This document shows, one piece after another, positions 46,850-55,711 of a stretch of DNA of 64,000 nt; position 1 is the first letter of the stretch, and every line of letters begins with the position of its first letter. A program made the position numbers and the translations under genes. Source of the stretch: Spirulina major PCC 6313 (GTDB taxonomy: Bacteria > Cyanobacteriota > Cyanobacteriia > Cyanobacteriales > Spirulinaceae); assembly GCF_001890765.1 (NCBI RefSeq), contig NZ_KV878783.1:497028-561027 (forward strand), written 5' to 3'. Under the pieces are notes generated by a model. That model saw only the letters and a list, made by a program, of their open reading frames with translations. It was not told where the DNA came from and did not search any database.

Positions 46850-47314
46850 ATGGACTTAAACACCATGTCAACACACCCTAAACACATTCTCATTATTGAT
46901 GATGAAGCCGATATCCGTGAGGTTGCCGCGCTCAGTTTACAAGTCATGATGGATTGGACTGTGACAGCGGCGGCTTCGGGGGTCGCCGGTATTGATGTGG
47001 CGATCGCTGAACGCCCCGATGCCATTTTGCTCGATGTAATGATGCCGGAAATGAATGGGTTTGTCACCCGACAATACCTCGCCCAACACCCCGACACCTG
47101 GGATATTCCGGTCATTTTCCTCACCGCCAAACTTCAATTCCAAGAACACCGCCACGATCGCGATCTGAACGTGGCGGCCATTTTGCATAAACCGTTTGAT
47201 CCGACGGAACTCGGTCTTCAGATTTCCCAAGCGGCGGGCTGGAACCAATCAGCAGACTTGAGCAATGCGGTTCATCTGCCGATCGCTGCCTCAGCCTTTG
47301 CCTCGCGGGCTTAA
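46850..47314 (+). CDS. single-domain response regulator
   Basis: 154 residues, one receiver: HILIIDDEADIREVAALSLQ (acidic pair), phospho-Asp in ILLDVMMPEMNG, switch Thr in VIFLTAKL and Lys in ILHKPFDPTEL. A C-terminal tail of about 30 residues has no DNA-binding domain, so it probably acts by protein contact or in phosphorelay. An ATG five codons on (46865, M-S-T-H-P-K) is an equally good start. Its TAA shares TTAA with the stop of the convergent TauE gene. Confidence 0.88.
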   Translation: MDLNTMSTHPKHILIIDDEADIREVAALSLQVMMDWTVTAAASGVAGIDVAIAERPDAILLDVMMPEMNGFVTRQYLAQHPDTWDIPVIFLTAKLQFQEHRHDRDLNVAAILHKPFDPTELGLQISQAAGWNQSADLSNAVHLPIAASAFASRA

Positions 47315-48015
47315 CGGTAGAGCAACAAGCCACCGAGGAGGATCAAGAGAATGCTAAGACCCCGCTCAAACTGTTGGGGGTGGATGTGGCGATTGATCCA
47401 CTGGCCACAGTACAACGCAACGATGGTGCTGGGGATGGTGGTGAGGTAAAGCTGACCAACGGTGGCTGTCCATAGACCGCTGAAGCCTTGGGTGAGGGCG
47501 ATCGCGATGCCTGTGGGCAAAAAATAGCCCTGGAGTGTGGCGCGAAAGCGTTGGGGCGGCCAATGGTTCATGATGCCGTAAAGAACAATCGGGGGGCCGT
47601 TGGTGTTGTACGCGCCGCCCAAAATCCCGGCACAAATGCCAAAGGGATAGGCCCAATGGGAGGATTTGAGGGTGGGGAGGGGCCAGCGAATCAGGCGATA
47701 GAGGCCAAAGAGGATTAAAAAGAGACTGAGTCCGGTGGTGATCCAGGGGGTGGGGGCGATCGCAACCATCCCCACCCCCAGAGGAATCCCGATCCAAGTT
47801 GCCACCACTAAGCGCCACACCGCCTGAATGTCGATGGCTTGCCACCCTTGGAGGACGATAACGCTATTGATGGTGAGGGCAACCAGGGCAAAAAGAGGCG
47901 AGGCGGTTTTGAGATCGAGCACGAGGGAGAGTAGGGGCATCGCCACCAGAGCACTTCCAAAGCCAAAGCTGGACTGCATCAGGATGGCGATGAAAAAAAT
48001 CGTGGCGATGGTCAT
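47311..48015 (-). CDS. TauE/SafE-family membrane transporter
   Basis: 234 residues, about seven to eight helices; opens MTIATIFFIAILMQSSFGFGSALVAMPLLSL and contains GICAGILGGAYNTNGPPIVLYG, the two duplicated glycine-rich motifs of the sulfite exporter/permease-like family. Substrates in the family include sulfite, sulfoacetate and other organic anions. The start codon overlaps the stop of the DOMON-like gene by ATGA, so translation is probably coupled. Confidence 0.88.
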   Translation of the reverse strand: MTIATIFFIAILMQSSFGFGSALVAMPLLSLVLDLKTASPLFALVALTINSVIVLQGWQAIDIQAVWRLVVATWIGIPLGVGMVAIAPTPWITTGLSLFLILFGLYRLIRWPLPTLKSSHWAYPFGICAGILGGAYNTNGPPIVLYGIMNHWPPQRFRATLQGYFLPTGIAIALTQGFSGLWTATVGQLYLTTIPSTIVALYCGQWINRHIHPQQFERGLSILLILLGGLLLYR

Positions 48016-48551
48016 TCGGGCTGAAGGGCGATCGCAAAACCTTGGCGATTGTGAAAATCAGGAATGGGAGCCGGATGGGTCAAGGCCCAATAGGAACAGG
48101 TTCCATCCTGGGTTTGCAGAACGGTGGTGATGCCGAGGTGAATCGGTTGATGGGCCGGTAAGAGATGGGCTAAATCGAGGGTGAAGGTGAGGAGAAAACT
48201 CTGATCTTGGCGATGGCTTTGGCTGACGGGTGGGGCGATTTGAGGCTCAGGGCTGATGCTGGCGCGGTAGTTGGTGAGATGGTAAAGATTCCAATGGCCG
48301 GCGGGGGATAGATTGAATTCCCAATAGTTATCGTGCTCCGGGCGGCTAAAAAAGGCTTCAAAACAGGTGGATTCCCAAAGGCGATCGCGCCGCTGCGGAT
48401 CATGGTGGGGAGAGGGCAGAGATACTGTTTTTAAATCCCCTTGGAGATGGTAGGTAATCGAGAGTTGACGCGCACGGTAGGAAACAGTGCCATTGAGGCT
48501 CAAGGGTCGGGGGCAAGGGTCAAAGGGATGGAGGGTAAAAAACTGGGTCAT
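48012..48551 (-). CDS. DOMON-like domain protein
   Basis: 179 residues: TQFFTLHPFDPCPRPLSLNG, then RLWESTCFEAFFSRPEHDNYWEFNLSPAGHWNLY, the signature of the cyanobacterial DOMON-like (type 9 carbohydrate-binding-like) family: 'LW...TCFE.F...Y.E.N.SP...WA.Y'. It has no signal peptide. Members may bind sugar or haem-like ligands; the role is unknown. It overlaps both neighbours by four bases (ATGA). Confidence 0.82.
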   Translation of the reverse strand: MTQFFTLHPFDPCPRPLSLNGTVSYRARQLSITYHLQGDLKTVSLPSPHHDPQRRDRLWESTCFEAFFSRPEHDNYWEFNLSPAGHWNLYHLTNYRASISPEPQIAPPVSQSHRQDQSFLLTFTLDLAHLLPAHQPIHLGITTVLQTQDGTCSYWALTHPAPIPDFHNRQGFAIALQPE

Positions 48552-49654
48552 AGGAGGGACTGAATTAGCGTCGAAACGTGACGAATTTGGGCTTCAATAC
48601 TGGCGGTGAGTTGGAATTGCACCAAGGCTCGCCGTAGATTGTGGGTTGAGTCAAGGGCTTTAAAATAGCGATTTCCGGCTAGGTAGTCCGTAAAAAAGCG
48701 CAGACCGAGTTCAAAGGCAATCAGCCGCATTGCATCATAAAGATAATGGCAATCAGCGGGGGTGAGGCTGTCGTGGGCAATGTCGAGATAGCCTTGGAGA
48801 ATGATTTGGGCGCGATCGCAATCAAACTCCACCGTTTCCCAGGCTGCGGTTTCTTCCCCCAATGGGTTACAGCCCGATCGCAAACAATCCCCTAGATCGT
48901 AATGAATTAAGCCCGGTTTTACCGTATCGAGATCCACGAGGGTAATCGCTTGGCCTGTCGTCGGATCGAGGAGGAGATTATTCACCTTCGGGTCACCGTG
49001 AATCGGTCGGAGGGTCAATTCGCCGCGAGCTTTGGCGGTTTCGAGGATGGGTGCGATCGCCCGGTGTTTCGCAATGAAACGATGGCAATAGTCCAATTCC
49101 GGCGACCGGGGCGGGGCATTGTGGGCGGCCACTTGGTCATAGGTGGCCAAATACAGCGGCGTGATGTGAAAACCGGGCAAGGTATCGGCCAAGCGATCGG
49201 GCGGCACAGCCTGGATGAGGCGATGAAATTGCCCCAACCCGTAGCCCACTTCATAGGCTTCGGTGGGGGTTTCGATGCAGTCTTTAGCGATACCGTCGAT
49301 GAAGGCGATCGCTCGCCACACTGACCCCTGAGCATCTTGATAATAATCCCCGCCGCTTTGGGTCGGCAGCACATGGGGCACTTCCCAGCGTCGCCCTGGG
49401 GGCAAGGTTTCACCCTGTAACGCCGTGGCCATCGCTGCGGTGCAGATGCGCATATTCGCCATCACCGCCGCCGGCTGCTGAAACACCCGCGTATTCAACC
49501 GCTGCAAAATAAAGTGATCCGCCTGGGGATGCTGCAAGCGCACTAAAAACGTGTCGTTGACATTGCCACTGCCAAAGGGACAGACCGACTCAATCGCGCC
49601 GGGGGCTTGGAATTGATGAGCCGCAGCATCGGCAGGGGCGATCGCATCGGACAC
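48548..49654 (-). CDS. aminoglycoside-phosphotransferase-fold sugar kinase-like protein
   Basis: About 368 residues. ESVCPFGSGNVNDTFLV at the start, the LRPIHGDPKVNNLLLD catalytic loop (H-G-D-x-K-x-x-N) and the metal-binding TLVDLDTVKPGLIHYDLGDCLRS. This block is like that of the phosphotransferases that act on N-acetylhexosamines (NahK type) or homoserine. GTG at 49654 is chosen because TTGGAG lies about eight bases upstream; a TTG at 49678 is the alternative. First gene of a three-gene ATGA-coupled operon with the DOMON-like and TauE genes, which suggests sugar or sulfo-compound metabolism, inference only. Confidence 0.82.
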   Translation of the reverse strand: MSDAIAPADAAAHQFQAPGAIESVCPFGSGNVNDTFLVRLQHPQADHFILQRLNTRVFQQPAAVMANMRICTAAMATALQGETLPPGRRWEVPHVLPTQSGGDYYQDAQGSVWRAIAFIDGIAKDCIETPTEAYEVGYGLGQFHRLIQAVPPDRLADTLPGFHITPLYLATYDQVAAHNAPPRSPELDYCHRFIAKHRAIAPILETAKARGELTLRPIHGDPKVNNLLLDPTTGQAITLVDLDTVKPGLIHYDLGDCLRSGCNPLGEETAAWETVEFDCDRAQIILQGYLDIAHDSLTPADCHYLYDAMRLIAFELGLRFFTDYLAGNRYFKALDSTHNLRRALVQFQLTASIEAQIRHVSTLIQSLL

Positions 49655-49808
49655 AGGGACACACTCCAAAAAAATCAAAGATGTTCAGCATTGTCCCACA
49701 GCCACGGTTTATCCTGACCGCAGCCCAAGAAAACACCCTCCAAGCATCAGGCGTGCAGGGTGTTCCGAAGGAGAGGATTGAGAATGCTTCAGAGCAGCGA
49801 TCGCGCCT

Positions 49809-51539
49809 TTAGAAACTAAACTGAGCGCGGAGGTTCGCCACATAAACATCAGGATTAGACCCAAAATTATTCGGGTTATTAATCCAGAAGAACGACGGAA
49901 CCAGGGCGATATTATTCGTCACCGGATAGAAGTAGTTCGCTTCAAATTCGTATTGAATCCCGCCATCCCCTGCACCAGAAACGATGAACTCACGCCCATC
50001 GAGCACAGAAAAGGGAATCAAATAGGAGAAAGTGAGCAATGAACCTTCTTTGCCCAGGTCAGGGAAGGCGAGACCGGCTTGCACCGCTTGGCCAATGATG
50101 TGACCATCGTTGATCGTCGGGTTGGCGGGGGTGACGTGGACTTTCCCATAGGTATAGCGGCCAAAGAGTCCGAGCCAATCCAGGGGTTGCCAGTCGAAGT
50201 TAAAGCTGTAGGTGTCAGCATTGCCATCGTTGACATTGCCGTCCGCACCATCATCAGCTAACCCGTACAAGGGTTCACTCTGACCCCCTACGCCGAGAAG
50301 ACCTCCCACCGCATTGAGGCGCGATCGCGTATACAAAAACCGTAAATTCAGGTCATCCAGCGGCGAATAGGTCAACTCCCCGCTAATCGTATAGGTCCCC
50401 GCAAACAGCCCCTCATTGGCATTAGCCGCCGTATTGAAATTCGGGCCCGATAAAAACTCCGTACTTTCGCCCAAATAGCCCACATTAAACTTCAGCTTGT
50501 CGCTCAAGTTCAACAACGCCACAGCACCCGCCCCACGATCGAGGGTATTAATCAAAGAGCCGCCGCCAGAGTTAAAACTATCCGCACCTTTGAAAATATT
50601 GCTGTAGCGGTTGCCATCAAAATAGCGATACCAGTTGATCCGTGGCCCCACCACCAAGTGCAGCTTGTCGTTAACCGGGAATTGGTAGAACAATTCACGA
50701 ATCCGAACTTCATTATCATTGCCGCTATTTTGGTCAGTGAACGTGACCCCCCAGGTATTAAACAGCCCCGCCGAAACAAAGTTATTCGCCGGCCCGCGAC
50801 CATTCCCCACCGCCAACTGCATCGCGAGGTTGTCTTTCCCAGTGAAGGAAGTACTAAAGTTCAACCAGGTCAAGTATTGGAAGGTCAGTTCTGGATCATC
50901 GGTGATCGTGCGGCGTGTGGTTGCGCCCGTCGCATCCCGTGAAGCATTAAAAGGGCTGGTTCCTTCGGCGAGAATATTCCCCCCAGACCATGCATTATTC
51001 AGGTGCATGAAGACATTACCACGCAACTTTGTAGTGGTGGAGAATTGATTGTCTTCGAGGAATTCAACGCGGGATTCCAGATTATCAACCTTGGTGCTGA
51101 GCATGGCGAGTTCGGCTTCAAACTCCGCCATTAATCGCTCGACGGTTTCGAGATCGGCGCGAGTGACAAAATCTGCGCTGGTTTCCGCGATCAGGCGCTC
51201 AATCTGTTGCAAGCAGGCATTTAAACCGGCGGCAAACTCGTAGCGGGAGAGGGAGCGGTTACCCCGAAACGTCCCATTCGGATAGCCAGCGATACAGTTG
51301 TAACGCTCAATCAAGTCACTCAAGGCAGAATAGGCCCAATCCGTTGGCGAAACATCACTCAGTTCCGAAACACCTCGCACCTGGGACATTGCAGAGGTTT
51401 GGTTGAGCGCTTCGATATCCGCTAGGACATGACTCGGATTCGCGTGAGCAGCGCTATTGTCTAGCATGGCGAAGGAGAGGGTAGTTGCGACCCCCAACAA
51501 GCCAGATAGCAGTCCATAGCTTGGAGCTTTGTTCATCAT
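49809..51539 (-). CDS. iron-uptake porin (SLH domain + OprB-type beta barrel)
   Basis: 576 residues. A signal peptide ends A-H-A before NPSHVLAD. An SLH motif follows at about 62-115 (DVSPTDWAYSALSDLIERY..., YPNGTFRGNRSLSRYEFAAGL), then a coiled coil (about 120-170), and a long C-terminal barrel ending in an aromatic residue (NLRAQFSF). This is the main cyanobacterial outer-membrane porin family, several members of which are implicated in inorganic iron uptake. Start M-M-N-K; the second Met is possible. Confidence 0.92.
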   Translation of the reverse strand: MMNKAPSYGLLSGLLGVATTLSFAMLDNSAAHANPSHVLADIEALNQTSAMSQVRGVSELSDVSPTDWAYSALSDLIERYNCIAGYPNGTFRGNRSLSRYEFAAGLNACLQQIERLIAETSADFVTRADLETVERLMAEFEAELAMLSTKVDNLESRVEFLEDNQFSTTTKLRGNVFMHLNNAWSGGNILAEGTSPFNASRDATGATTRRTITDDPELTFQYLTWLNFSTSFTGKDNLAMQLAVGNGRGPANNFVSAGLFNTWGVTFTDQNSGNDNEVRIRELFYQFPVNDKLHLVVGPRINWYRYFDGNRYSNIFKGADSFNSGGGSLINTLDRGAGAVALLNLSDKLKFNVGYLGESTEFLSGPNFNTAANANEGLFAGTYTISGELTYSPLDDLNLRFLYTRSRLNAVGGLLGVGGQSEPLYGLADDGADGNVNDGNADTYSFNFDWQPLDWLGLFGRYTYGKVHVTPANPTINDGHIIGQAVQAGLAFPDLGKEGSLLTFSYLIPFSVLDGREFIVSGAGDGGIQYEFEANYFYPVTNNIALVPSFFWINNPNNFGSNPDVYVANLRAQFSF

Positions 51540-51953
51540 CTCACACCATTAACAGGAGTATCAAAAAATACTGAGGCGTAAGCAAATTAACAAAGATTTC
51601 TAGTAGCTAATGTAGTCTGGAATACAGGTTTAATTTTGAAGATGTCAAGCCTTGATGATTTTTATGAAAAATTTGCATACTTGGGGCGATGCGGGTAAAC
51701 GGTAGAATGATGCAGAAATGAGGTGCTGATTTGGGTGAGAGTAGGGCTAGGACATTGACTGAACGCCAACGCTTCTAGGGGCCTTTGTGATTTGTCCATT
51801 TGGCTGTGCATTCTGATTGCATTGAGTCCGGTTTTAGGGTATGTCGAACGATGGGATTCGCCTCGATCGCTTGGGCGATTTTGGGTGTGCCCTGGAGCAC
51901 AATTTCTTCATACTGTGCTTGACTATGGCAATCCTATTTGATTTATGAACAGG

Positions 51954-51973
51954 CAAGGGGCTTAAGTCCCTTG
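51954..51973. repeat. CAAGGGG...CCCTTG palindrome, copy 4
   Basis: One-base variant of copy 1 (CTTAAGTCCC). Confidence 0.8.
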
Positions 51974-52149
51974 TTGATAAAGTGGGATGCTCCCCCCTAA
52001 AAATCTATAGTTTGTCGTGCGGGCATCTTGCCCGTTGGGATCAGAAAAAATAGGGAGCAGGCTGCTCCCACCCCATCAAAATCAAGATTCTGCTGTACAT
52101 TTCAACGTTTGTCCTGTACTCAGATTGGTGAGTTTTGAGGAGATGGCGA

Positions 52150-52182
52150 TTGATATTTAATTGATATTTAGTTGATATTTAT
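52150..52182. repeat. three copies of an 11-bp tandem repeat
   Basis: TTGATATTTA followed by A, G or T, at 52150, 52161 and 52172, upstream of the restriction-modification gene. Confidence 0.85.
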
Positions 52183-52246
52183 CATAACAATGAGGGGGGG
52201 GATGGGTTGATTCTCAGCTATTGGGAGGGCGATCGCGTCACGTTGG

Positions 52247-52264
52247 CCAGTATTACCAGTATTA
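52247..52264. repeat. two copies of a 9-bp tandem repeat
   Basis: CCAGTATTA at 52247 and 52256, close to the start of the restriction-modification gene. Confidence 0.7.
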
Positions 52265-52361
52265 ATTTCTAGTGGGGCGATCGAGGAATTTTACGAAGAG
52301 ATTATTTTCGAGCCATCCCCTGATCCGGTTGTATGATCAGAAAAAACTCACGGGACTTGTC

Positions 52362-55076
52362 ATGACCGCCACCCCTGAATCGCTTCAGACGTTTGTCAAA
52401 TTCTGCGAAGACTACATCACCGGACGAGAGCGCGGCGAAGCCCAGACATTCCTAAACGAATTTTTTCGAGCGTTTGGCCATGAGGGCGCACGGCAAGCCG
52501 GAGCGACTTTTGAGGAAGCGATCGCATCTGGTAGCAAGAAAGGAAACACCGGGTTTGCAGACTTGATGTGGAAGCCGAAGGTGTTGATCGAGATGAAAAG
52601 CCGAGGGGTGAATCTCAAAGAACACTTTGCCCAAGCCCGCGAATATTGGGTGCAAGCCGTTCCCAACCGACCCCGCTACGTCATCCTCTGCAACTTTGAC
52701 GAGTTTTGGATCTACGACTTTGACCAGCAAGTGAGTGAACCGATGGATCGTGTGCCATTGGTAGAGCTACCGCAGCGGAGCGGTGCATTCACGTTCATGG
52801 AATATGGCCAGGGATTAGCTCCCGTTTTTGGCAATAACCAAGTTTTAGTGACGGAGAAAGCAGGCAAGCGGATGGGGGAACTGTTCATTGCCCTAGCCGA
52901 ACGGGGAGAGCGCACGAAGCAGTTTGACCGCCTGACCGCCCAACGGTTTACATTGCAATGTGTGATGGCGATGTTTGCCGAAGACCGGGGACTACTGCCC
53001 ACCAATATGTTTGTGTCCTGTGTGCAGGAATGTCAGGATGGCGGCAGTTCTTACGATGTGATTGGTGGCCTATTTCGGGAGATGAACACCCCCGGCATCA
53101 CCCCAGCCGGACGCTATCAAGGGGTGGACTATTTCAACGGTGGACTGTTCTCAACGATTCATCCGATTGAGTTGGAGCAGAAAGAGCTTTCAATTCTGCG
53201 TGACGCAGCACGGGAGGATTGGGGAAAAGTCAGACCCGCCATTTTCGGCAGCATCTTTGAGAACACCGCCAACGCCGAAGAACGCCACGCCCACGGGATG
53301 CACTTCACATCCGAGGGCGACATCATGAAAATTGTCGGCCCCACCATCAACCAATATTGGGAAGACCAAATCGACGCGGCGAACAGCTTGGAGCAGTTGG
53401 AACAGATTGCGATCGCACTCTCGGAGTATCGCGTCCTCGACCCCGCCTGTGGCTCTGGTAATTTTCTCTACATGGCCTATCAGGAGTTGAAGCGTATCGA
53501 GTTTGAGTTGGGGCAGAAGATTAAGGGGTTTGGCGGTATGCCTCGCGAGGGATTGGTGACACCGCTGCAATTCTATGGCATCGACATCAACCCGTTTGGG
53601 GTGGAGTTGGCGCGGGTGACGTTGATGATTGCGCGAAAGATGGCGATTGATGAGTGGGGGATGGGGGAAGATGCTTTACCGTTGAGCCAGTTGGATCAGA
53701 ATATTGTTTGTGCTGATGCGTTGTTTACGGAGTGGCCGGCAGCGGATGCGGTGATTGGAAATCCGCCGTTTTTGGGTGGGAAAAATGTCCGCATGACGTT
53801 AAATGATGACTATATAGACCAAGTATTTCGGGCTTTCCCTGATGTTAAAGATTCTGTTGATTTTTGCTCCTATTGGTTTCGTTTAGCGCATGACCATATC
53901 TCTACTAAGGGCCGTGCAGGTTTAGTCGGGACGAACTCAATTAGTCAAGGAAAAAGCCGAACTGCATCTCTGGAGTACATTGCCACCAACGATGGTTATA
54001 TTCACAACGCTATTTCTACCCAGGAGTGGAGTGGGGCTGCTGCTGTTCATGTGAGCTTGGTGAATTGGGTCAAACAAGAGCCAGACGAATATCGACTGGA
54101 TCAGAAAGTCGTGCAACGGATTAACACTTCACTCACAACCTGCATTGATGTCACGGGGGCAGCACGGCTTAAAAGCAATCAAAATTATTCTTTTCAAGGA
54201 GTGATTCCAGTCGGTAAAGCTTTTTACATCAAACCCAAACAGGCAGAAGCATGGATAAAAGCTGATTCAAAAAACAAAGATGTTTTGAAGCCCTCAGTAT
54301 CAGCTAGTGATTTAACAGATTGTATTAATGGCAGTCCTAAGCGTATGATCATTGATTTTAATGATATGTCGATAGAAGATGCAAGATTTTACAAAGCTCC
54401 ATTTGAGCATATTAAAACTTATGTAAAGCCAGAACGCGATAAGAATCGTAGAATTGTAACTCGTGAAAATTGGTGGAAATTTGGTGAAAAGCGGCCAGCT
54501 ATGCGAGAAGCGATCGCGCCACTCTCTTGCTACTTTGCAATTCCAAGACATTCTAAATGGTTTATTTTTTTACCTTGTCACACTGATTGGCTTCCGGCTG
54601 ATTCCACAACAGTAGTAGCTTCTGATGATTTCTACATCTTGGGCATTCTTACCTCAGATATTCACCGCCAATGGGTCAAAGCCCAAAGCTCTACCCTGAA
54701 GGGCGATACCCGCTACACTCACAACACTTGCTTTGAAACCTTCCCCTTTCCCCAGACCGCCACAGTCAAATTAACCGAAAAAATCCGACAGGCTGCGATC
54801 GCACTCCACGAGTACCGCAGTGATCGTATGGAAAAAGAGAAGTGTGGCATCACCACGCTCTATAACAACTACTTTCATGAACCCACCAGCAAACTCTCAA
54901 AACATCACAAAAAGCTCGATGCACTGGTGATGAAAGCCTACGGCTTCACCCCCAACGACGACATCCTAGAAAAACTCCTCACCCTCAATCTAGAACTCGC
55001 CGCCAAAGAACAACAGAAAGAACCCATTATCGGGCCATGGGCAAGCGATCGCCCCCCCGTGAAACAAGGGGCCTAA
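52362..55076 (+). CDS. MmeI-like (type IIL/IIG) restriction-modification protein
   Basis: 904 residues from ATG at 52362; a GTG at 52272 would add 30. The N-terminal nuclease shows GFADLMWKPKVLIEMKSRG (D...E-x-K, about residues 64-80). The N6-adenine methyltransferase has motif I LDPACGSGNFLY (about 358) and motif IV GNPPFLGG (about 466). Regions after ~490 correspond to the methylase C-half and target recognition domain, followed by a helical C-terminus. Such single-chain enzymes cut a fixed distance from their asymmetric site and methylate one strand. No separate partner genes lie nearby, consistent with this type. The target-recognition part (about 53.8-54.7 kb) is richer in A/T than neighbours. 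The last residues come from a palindrome repeat. Confidence 0.88.
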   Translation: MTATPESLQTFVKFCEDYITGRERGEAQTFLNEFFRAFGHEGARQAGATFEEAIASGSKKGNTGFADLMWKPKVLIEMKSRGVNLKEHFAQAREYWVQAVPNRPRYVILCNFDEFWIYDFDQQVSEPMDRVPLVELPQRSGAFTFMEYGQGLAPVFGNNQVLVTEKAGKRMGELFIALAERGERTKQFDRLTAQRFTLQCVMAMFAEDRGLLPTNMFVSCVQECQDGGSSYDVIGGLFREMNTPGITPAGRYQGVDYFNGGLFSTIHPIELEQKELSILRDAAREDWGKVRPAIFGSIFENTANAEERHAHGMHFTSEGDIMKIVGPTINQYWEDQIDAANSLEQLEQIAIALSEYRVLDPACGSGNFLYMAYQELKRIEFELGQKIKGFGGMPREGLVTPLQFYGIDINPFGVELARVTLMIARKMAIDEWGMGEDALPLSQLDQNIVCADALFTEWPAADAVIGNPPFLGGKNVRMTLNDDYIDQVFRAFPDVKDSVDFCSYWFRLAHDHISTKGRAGLVGTNSISQGKSRTASLEYIATNDGYIHNAISTQEWSGAAAVHVSLVNWVKQEPDEYRLDQKVVQRINTSLTTCIDVTGAARLKSNQNYSFQGVIPVGKAFYIKPKQAEAWIKADSKNKDVLKPSVSASDLTDCINGSPKRMIIDFNDMSIEDARFYKAPFEHIKTYVKPERDKNRRIVTRENWWKFGEKRPAMREAIAPLSCYFAIPRHSKWFIFLPCHTDWLPADSTTVVASDDFYILGILTSDIHRQWVKAQSSTLKGDTRYTHNTCFETFPFPQTATVKLTEKIRQAAIALHEYRSDRMEKEKCGITTLYNNYFHEPTSKLSKHHKKLDALVMKAYGFTPNDDILEKLLTLNLELAAKEQQKEPIIGPWASDRPPVKQGA

Positions 55077-55084
55077 GCCCCTTG
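55065..55084. repeat. CAAGGGG...CCCCTTG palindrome, copy 5, over the R-M gene stop codon
   Basis: CAAGGGGCCTAAGCCCCTTG; the TAA at 55074-55076 is the stop of the preceding gene, whose last residues K-Q-G-A are read from the palindrome. Confidence 0.88.
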
Positions 55085-55113
55085 CCTAGTTTAGCCTTGC
55101 CCGTGCTAACGAT

Positions 55114-55650
55114 TTAACTCGTAGGAGCGAGGCGTTTACGCATCGATTCGGCGCGTTTTTTGGCGATCGCATTATCGGGGTCAAACCCTAGCACCTGTTC
55201 GTACACATTGAGAGCTTGGGCGACGAGTTTTTTCTTTTCGTAGACATTTCCTAAATTATTCAGGGCGATCACATAGTCCGGGTAGAGTTTGATCGCTTCC
55301 TTGTAGTTGCGAATGGCGAGATCATATTGCTCTTGGGCAAAGTAGGCAAACCCCATCGCGTTGTACATCAGGGCGATATTTTCGGATTCCACCTCTTCTT
55401 TTTCCGCAGCTTTTAAGCCCCGTTGAAAGACTAAAACTGATTGGACATAGAGTTTTTTGTCTAGGCATAGGCTGCCGAATTCGTAATAGTCTTTGGTGGT
55501 GCAGTCGGCTTTCGTGAGGGCTTGCTGGAGGGTTTCAAAGCGGCGTTCTTGCTGACGAGTGCGCCAAATTTGGCGAAAGACAAAAATGGCTGCACCGCTG
55601 ACTAAGACAAACAAAATCAGAATATAAAGAGTGGGTAAAAATTCGTTCAT
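55114..55650 (-). CDS. Ycf37-like TPR protein (photosystem I assembly)
   Basis: 178 residues. An N-terminal transmembrane helix (LYILILFVLVSGAAIFVFRQI) precedes three TPR-like repeats, including ALMYNAMGFAYFAQEQYDLA and ALNNLGNVYEKKKLVAQALN. The layout and size match Ycf37 (slr0171-type), which aids stable assembly of photosystem I. ATG at 55650 is preferred to the GTG two codons upstream. Third gene of the minus-strand dapB operon. Confidence 0.78.
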   Translation of the reverse strand: MNEFLPTLYILILFVLVSGAAIFVFRQIWRTRQQERRFETLQQALTKADCTTKDYYEFGSLCLDKKLYVQSVLVFQRGLKAAEKEEVESENIALMYNAMGFAYFAQEQYDLAIRNYKEAIKLYPDYVIALNNLGNVYEKKKLVAQALNVYEQVLGFDPDNAIAKKRAESMRKRLAPTS

Positions 55651-55711
55651 GGTCACAGTAAAGGGGAGTTCATTATAGGGGTTTTATGGGGGGTTAGCGG
55701 CAATGGGTGGG

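Larger units (their letters stand above)
51540..52361. other. gene-free interval of about 0.8 kb
   Basis: Contains the porin promoter region, the CAAGGGG palindrome at 51954, a GTGCGGGCATCTTGCCCG repeat near 52018-52035 (related sequences near 24566-24584 and 59357-59374), a GGGAGCAGGCTGCTCCC hairpin near 52053-52069, and two tandem repeats (52150-52182, 52247-52264). No convincing gene. Confidence 0.65.
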
